Position numbers and translations under genes: made by a program
From: Neospora caninum Liverpool
Lineage: Eukaryota; Apicomplexa; Conoidasida; Eucoccidiorida; Sarcocystidae
NCBI RefSeq assembly: GCF_000208865.1
Contig: NC_018392.1
Span: forward strand, 2,836,848 to 2,900,847
DNA length: 64,000 nt
Direction of reading: 5' to 3'
The notes under the pieces: generated by a model
Seen by the model: only the letters and a program-made list of their open reading frames with translations
What the model was told of the DNA's origin: nothing
The model's database searches: none
In this document: in pieces, positions 57,917-64,000 of the stretch
Position numbering within the stretch: position 1 is the stretch's first letter
How the letters are laid out: each line of letters begins with the position of its first letter

Positions 57917-60900
57917 TCACCCTTCTCTCCTCTTGGATCCTTGCAGCCGCTCTGTCCACTGCCGCCCAGCTTCCAAGTACAACTCGTGGCACCGCAGGGC
58001 CTCCTGCCTTCTGAGAAAAAAGCCAAAAACAGGGGAGTCTGAGGAAGACGCATCTGAGGCGAGACAGACAAGAGGCCACTGGGCATATCCACAGAAAAAA
58101 GAGCTCCACCCATCTGACCACGCGACGCACCACGCGCCAGATGACGCATGCAGATACAGTCCCATAGGTGCCTTCATATATTTACATATATACCTGCACG
58201 CATGCGTGGTACCTGTGTGCGTCTATATATATATATATAGTGTTTTTTTGAGGGAGACACGTTGACACTCTGAGAGTTGTAGCTTGTGCGCGCCAGCTTC
58301 TTAACAGTCGCAAAACGCACAGCTGCAGCGGTGCCACACGCATGCGCATGCTAGCAATACCCATATATATATATATATATATATATATGCATGAGCAGTA
58401 GGAATTTGTGTGTGCGACTTTTCTGGTGTGTCTGAGCGAAGTGTTTTGTTTTACCTTCTTTCTTGGTTTTCCTGGAGGAGCTTTCTCCTCTGCATTCGCC
58501 TGTCTTGCGAGTCGCCTCGCGCCATGATGACGACATCCGCCTCGAGAGCTGCAAGGAGGCGCCGCTGCTCGGTCTCCTCTTCGCCCTCTGTCGGATGAAA
58601 GGAATGTGTCTGACGGTCCTCGGGCAGCAGGTCTTCGACAAACCCGTCGAGCAAGTGGTGGGGAAAGAAACTCTGGCAAAAACGAACCAAATTCTACACA
58701 GAGAGAAGGGCATGTTGGCACTCTCCTGAGCCTTCAGACAGAGAGAGAAGCGCCACACGCCATGAAACAGGGATGCATCCATATATATATATATATATAT
58801 ATGTATATCCCTGCCCACTGGAAATAAACAGAGGACTAGGTGGAGATCCGCATCGAGGAACAGACGAGAAAGTCAAGAGCGTGGCGGCAAAACAGAGGTC
58901 GGCAGAGGTAGACAGAGACACGTAGACACGAGACAAAGTGCGGCAGAACCGAAACGACAGTAGTCACGGAGAACACCTGCATGCACCGGCTCCAGGAACC
59001 CCGCACACCCTGTGGAATCCTCTGAGCCAAACACCGGACGAAAAGCAGTCGCCCTTGAAACGTGATCCACTGCGCGGCCCGAAGCGCGGCGCCTCTTCTC
59101 GCCCTTACCTGAAGAGTGAAATGTTCCCTCGGCGCCCCTCTCGGTCGTCTCCAGCAACTTTGAAGCCACTCTGGCGTCGCCATCTGCAGAACCCTCTCTT
59201 CTCTCTCTTCTTCTCTTTCTTCTCTCTCTTCTTCTTCCTGTTCTTTCTCTTCTCTCCCTCCTCGCTCTCTTTGTCTGTCCACTCGCGAGTCCACGACTCC
59301 GATGCGGCGGCGCGTCGCTGGCGAAACTGCCAAGTCGACCAGAAGCGCGGGCTCGACGACTGCCCAGGGAGCAAAGCGAGACGCAGCGTGGTTTTCGGTG
59401 GGTTCTCGCTTCACGCGCAAGAGGGGGGCGTCTGCAGGCCCGGAGAGGGGGGGCAGGCGACCTCGTTCTCTCGGAGTCTCGGCGCTGTTTTTTTTTGGTG
59501 CGACAGACAGGCGGTGGGTGTAGAAACACTCGAGAGTGTGTGCGAGGTAGCCAGCTAGACCTGCCTCGAGCTCCTCCTCGCTCACAACAAGTAGGGTCTG
59601 CGCGTGCTCGCACGGTGCCTGTGTGGGGAACAGGACAGACAAAAAGGCAGAACGAAACGACGAAAAGCGACAATGGTTTCTGGAGACAGCTCAGTCCCAG
59701 CCTTCTCTGTCTCTTCTTTGGAAACCCCGAGACCCTGTTGACCAGCGAGCAGAGCGCCAAAACTGCTTGCCAGTTGGGAGGTCTGCGCAACCGAAGGAAA
59801 GGCAACTTCTCTCGAAGAGATCGGCGACTTGCGAACGAAAACCCGTTTTCAACAAATCGCTAGACCCGTCCAAAGACACGAGGCAGGTGTCCTTAGATGA
59901 CCGACACCCCGAATCCAAAGGTTACGCCTTTGTTCAAAATGAACTCAAACGCTTGTTAGACACGTTCGAGCCTCCCCCCGCATACTATCGAGATCACACA
60001 GCTCGCGGGATCTTCCCGACATCCGGCGGACGTCACAGTCAGGAGTTGCATGTCTAGGAAATATCCCAAGAAACACGAGTGTTTCATTTCTCAACCTTTT
60101 CCTCTGTATCCTGCTCTTTGCCTCTAGCCTTCTCTTTCTCCCTGCCCCGTTTCCCTCGCGCTTCCTCTCTTTCTCTCCTCCTCTCTTTCTCTCCTCCTCT
60201 CTTTCTCTCATCCTCTCTTCCTGGCCTCCTCCCTCTCTTCCACTCCTGTCCTCTTTTACGCACCGCCATGGCCCGCAAGACACTGTGGAGATCGTCCTTG
60301 TGGAAGAAACGTTCTGTCCCTTGAAGCAACTCGTGGCAGCGCTGGTCAAGTTCGCTTTTGGGATCGGTGTCGGCCTGTGCCTTCGTCGTTTTCTCACCCC
60401 TCTCCGTCCGCTCTATCTCCTCGCCCGCCCGCCGTTCGCGCCTGCCTCGCCTCGTCTCCCGCTGAGCAGCTTCCGCGCGTCGCCCCTTCCCTCGCTGGGC
60501 GCATGCAGGACCGGTGTCGCTCTCTTGGCTCTCTTCGCAACGCGACGAGGCGGAGAATGGCGGCGCGGAGGGACACGAAAGCGGCTGAGACAAAAGGTGC
60601 GACGACGCGGCGACGCTCTCACTCCAGGCTGGAGCGTCGAAGAGCCCCTGCAGGTCGGCCAGGTCGAGGACGAGGGAGGCGCAGAGCGGCAAGAGGGGCG
60701 GAACGACACAGACAGAGAAACAGCCTTGCTCCCTGCAAGTCTGCCGAAACGTACACGCAGAACTCTCGCCACAGGCATCTCAAACATTGCTGGAGTCTCC
60801 ACCACAAAGTCCGACGAGACACGTACGGACAGTCGGAGTCGCCAACACCAATTGGCATGCATCTATACACAGCCACAGCGAGAGAATACGGACAGAAACA

Positions 60901-63530
60901 TCGCATATACACATATATATATGTACCTGCGTGTGTATGTATCTCGATATATGCATCTGGGCAGAGACGAAAGCGACATACATAGACGTGTAGAGAGAGG
61001 TACGCGTGCGACCGCAGGAAAATGACTCTAGTGCAGTGACTGGTACAGGGCGAGAAAGCCCGAAAGGCGCATGGTGCTCGCTGAGGCACCGCGCCAAAGA
61101 AAACGTCAACATGTATTTACATGAATGTGTGTGGAGACAGGAAGGCTACCCCGGAGCAGTTTTCACTTTTCACGTAGCGGCGACGAAGACGTGAGAAAAG
61201 GATGCCCCTGAAAAGGGGTGTTTCGTGGTTCGGTGTCTGCTGTCCCCACCTCGATCAGCGAAGGCCTCTTAAGAGCCACAAAGACGGAGAGGAAAACGGC
61301 GAAGCCGCTGAGACTCTCCCGTCCCCCTCGCGCTCCAGTGCTCTCCGCTCGCACAGAAGAGAGAGAGGAAGGGAGCGAAGAAGCGAGGGACGAAGAGAGA
61401 GAATCGGCGTGGGCGTGACTGATAGACTTCTCTCCCGCGTTCAGGGACGAAAGAGATGGTGCCAGGGAAGGGAAAGGAGGGATCTGAAGCAGGTACGGGC
61501 CTTGCGGAGGAACGACCCCCTGAGAGAAAAAGACAAGAGAAAAGAAATTGGAGACGATCAAGGCCGAGCGAGGCGGGTGGCAGGTGCAAATCCAAGGGCA
61601 TTTTTGACCAGCGAGAACAGAATTCTAAAACCGAGATTAAGACGCACGAGGCGACGGAGACAAGAACTCGAAAGCGGAAACAACCTGGACGAAGGGGCGC
61701 GCGTTCCTCCTTCACCTCTCGAAAACCGCGCTTCGCTTGGTTCCTGCAACTTCCTCTCGCCTTAACCTCCCTGCGCGTGTACACGCCGATACGTCAGTGA
61801 GCTGACCGAAATTCGTATGCAGCTCCACACATATGCATATATGCATATTTGCATATATATATGTTTAAATATGCATGCACTGCAGCATGCCCCCCGCGTG
61901 TAGAGACACCTGCGGAGAGCTGGAGGTATGGCGATGGAGGTAGATCTCTTTTGCCGGTTGAGGGGTCGCGGTGTTCGTTGAGAATGCAACGATGATCAGA
62001 ACCGTGCGTGTCAGTGTCACCCACTTGCGCTTGTTTTTCTCGCCGGCCCGCTGCTCGTTCCTTCTCCCTTTCACCGCAACCCGGACTTGCCGAGCAAACC
62101 AAAGGGCCCGTTTTTTCAGAGACGCCGCATGCGATTAACATGTCTTGAGAAACGAGGACAACACCCTCGCCCGGCCGCTTACAGACTGGTACATGTCGAC
62201 GATCCACTGAATCGAGAGGAAGGGGACAGCGTTCGCTCGCAGCATTTCGAGCCCGGCGAGGAAATTGCATCGCCTCTCTTGTCTTTTGCTTTGCTGCTCT
62301 CTCGCGGCTTCCGCGCAAGGGTTCGCTCCCGCGAACTCAGCATACGAGTCTTGCGCTGGAGGCAGCGGCGAGAGCCCAGCTCGCAAGAGACGATGATCTG
62401 GAAGGTGTCTCCTCGTGGCTAGTTGGGCTCCTTGGTGGCCCAGAGACACTCCGTGGTGAGGCGACCGCGGTCGGAGGCAGCGGTCCAGTGCCTGAGGCGA
62501 ACAGACGACGACGTGGCTGACAGGCAGAGCCACTGGAGGTCCCCCTGAAGAGGAAAGAGAAAGATGATAACGTGGTTTCTTCTGCCCACAACGACAAGCA
62601 GTGCGACGCAGCGATACAGAGGAGAGAAACTGAGATGGGGAACCACGCACATCTTCGTTTCCCGCTGCATGCGTACCCGCGCTCGCATGAGAAATGGTTC
62701 CCCGCCGGCCCGCCCTCTCTCTACACGAAGGGTTTGTTAACGTGCGTCACGTCCGTTGCCATGTTTCCATGTCAAAAGTTCTGTCTGCTTTTTTCGGTCG
62801 TGAACAACGCCTCGTTCCGCGATTCTCGCCTCCGCAGTCTCCTGTCTTTGCAGCTCGACCTTCTCTCAGAGACGCCTTTCTATTTTTGGACCTTTGTCGC
62901 TTCGCGTTGTTCGTCTCCCTGCTGGTTTCCCTGAGCACTGCATATCAGCCTCTCTTTCCCCCTCTCTCCATTGTTCTCCCTTCTGTCGCTGCCTCCGGCT
63001 TTCAAGTGTCTGCTCTCCCCTGTTTCGTTGCTCTCTGCCTCTCGCGTTCCGCTCACCTCGGTTTCCGCCCTCCTGCCTCCGCGCTCCTACACCTTCGACT
63101 TCGCGCCTGGTTGCCACTTGCGCTCCGCAGCAGCTCACCGCTAGACAGAGCAAGTCGAAGTCGGTTTGCGCCCGCACCTCTCGCTTCCCAGCGCTCGTCC
63201 CCTTCTCTGGCCGTTTCCCTTCTCTCGATTCGCGCTGCCTTGTCTCCACGCTTTCTTCTGCTTCCAAGTCTCTCCGGTCCAGGAGCCCCAAGCGCTCCAG
63301 CCAGTCGTCGCCCTCTCCGTTCTCTTCCTCGCTGAAAGACGTTTCCCCGTCGTCCTCACGTTCGCCCTCGCGATCTCGCTCGCAGTCTCTCTCTTCTCCC
63401 CTCGCGGATCGTCGCCCGGCCTGCCCAGGCCCGATGCGAACGCGTCGCTTCCGCCGCGCCGTCCCCAACAAAAAAATCCGCACGCATCCATTGCTCGCCT
63501 CCTCCGTTGCCCCGCTTCCGGCCAAGCTCG
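57917..63530 (-). CDS. Tandem-BRCT-domain protein (5' end unresolved)
   Basis: Seven exons join in phase: 63093 to about 63530 (5' boundary unknown), 62183-62544, 61250-61519, 60264-60740, 59109-59618, 58455-58693, 57917-58010; roughly 800 residues seen. BRCT1 runs from VRIFLLGT through DFDLLCLAVSCCGAQV, SHVVVCSPQAL and NFLAGLEMLRANAVPFLSIQ|WIVDMYQ to GVVPPQGPYLLQ. BRCT2 runs from LSGFAVFLSVFVALKRPSLI through CVVPPLLPL and AQTLLVVSEEELEAGLAGYL to ATPEWLQSCWRR...HFTLQ. Both have large acidic, basic or Ser-rich insertions, and exon 59109-59618 includes a 30-residue Glu/Arg run. The C-terminal about 110 residues are charged and helical. BRCT pairs bind phosphoproteins in DNA-damage and cell-cycle control; which family member this is remains unknown. 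More N-terminal exons may lie beyond 63,530 or off the right edge. Confidence 0.75.
58223..58240. repeat. (TA)n microsatellite in BRCT-gene intron
   Basis: About 17 bp of TA between exons 57917-58010 and 58455-58693; a second and longer tract follows at 58,362-58,388 in the same intron. Confidence 0.85.
58362..58388. repeat. (TA)n microsatellite in BRCT-gene intron
   Basis: About 27 bp of uninterrupted TA in the last intron of the BRCT gene. Confidence 0.88.
58781..58802. repeat. (TA)n microsatellite in BRCT-gene intron
   Basis: About 22 bp of TA between exons 58455-58693 and 59109-59618. Confidence 0.88.
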
Positions 63531-64000
63531 CAAAGAACGGCAGTCGAAAAAATGAAGAAGAGGAAGAAGAGGAAGAGGAAGAAGAGGAAGAGGAAGAAGA
63601 AGAGGAAGAAGAGGAAGAAAACGCGAGAGGTGGATGTGGGATTGCCGTGTTTTCCAGGGTCAGTGGCGAGGCGAGGGGAGGCAATGCGGAATGGAACGAC
63701 GCGGAGACCGCGAAGAAAGGAGAGTAGAAAGGGTGGTAAAGGAAGGAGTCGACGACACAGCAGAACAGCCAGAGGGGGGAGAGCAGGCGGCGTCGATCGA
63801 GGAACAGCGAAGGGAGAGGGAGGGGGAAGAACGGAGACGGCATCCCCGAGAGCGCAGCTGCGGCGGCCTCTCCAATGTCTCCGAGTCTGCTCCAACCGCC
63901 GTGCTCTGGAGTTAGATCCCCGTCGGCGCCCGCCTCGCTCCCTGCTTTGCGCTCAGTTCCCCTCTGGCTGTCTCTCGCCCCTCTTTCCAGGCTTTTCACG
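63531..64000. other. Right edge: probable 5' region or intron of the BRCT gene
   Basis: The BRCT1 reading frame stays open on the minus strand to the window edge, through a poly-Ser run made by the (GAAGAG)n tract. The stretch 63,640-63,850 is CT-rich on the coding strand, like an intron. I cannot place a start codon or splice site with confidence. Confidence 0.4.
63553..63622. repeat. (GAA/GAG)n trinucleotide-type repeat
   Basis: About 70 bp of GAAGAG-type repeat on the plus strand. It would encode poly-Glu on the plus strand and poly-Ser in the minus-strand frame that continues into BRCT1. It may be intronic. Confidence 0.9.

Overview
The window is nuclear DNA of a coccidian apicomplexan, most likely Toxoplasma gondii or a close relative (Hammondia, Neospora). 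The evidence is GC-rich coding sequence, genes split by many 300-900 bp GT-AG introns, polypyrimidine-rich introns, frequent (TA)n microsatellites and TGCATGC palindromes, a pair of WGAGACG promoter elements, and a protein carrying an N-terminal signal peptide followed by a TEXEL-type RRLxE motif. The species is an inference; no database search was possible.

Nine genes are supported. Left to right they are: (1) mitochondrial 2-oxoglutarate dehydrogenase E1 (minus, 3' part off the left edge); (2) a Paf1-complex RTF1 homologue (minus, 6 exons); (3) an intronless rhomboid-family serine protease with a very long Ser-rich N-terminus (plus); (4) an MTQ2/N6AMT1-type eRF1 glutamine methyltransferase (plus, 6 exons); (5) a probable secreted or membrane-anchored acidic protein with twelve 27-residue repeats (minus, 4 exons); (6) a 165-residue intronless secreted protein with a TEXEL-like site (plus); (7) an ABCG half-transporter (minus, 12 exons); (8) the AP-4 epsilon large adaptin (minus, at least 16 exons, 100-N assembly gap in one intron); (9) a tandem-BRCT protein (minus, at least 7 exons, 5' end unresolved at the right edge).

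Exon models for genes 1, 2, 4, 5, 7, 8 and 9 were built by hand from GT/AG sites, continuity of reading phase and match to the known protein families. The phases close through every internal junction, which is the main support for the boundaries. Splice coordinates may be off by a base or so, and the 3' end of AP-4 epsilon and the 5' end of the BRCT gene are open.

The housekeeping genes sit in sequence with strong purine/pyrimidine strand skew and many minisatellites. The block from about 21.7 to 31 kb, holding the two candidate secreted proteins, is compositionally flatter, lacks those skews and is gene-poor. No tRNA, rRNA, CRISPR array or transposon was recognised. The genes do not form an operon or pathway; they are independent loci for metabolism, transcription, translation termination, membrane transport, vesicle traffic and DNA-damage-type signalling, plus two lineage-type secreted proteins.
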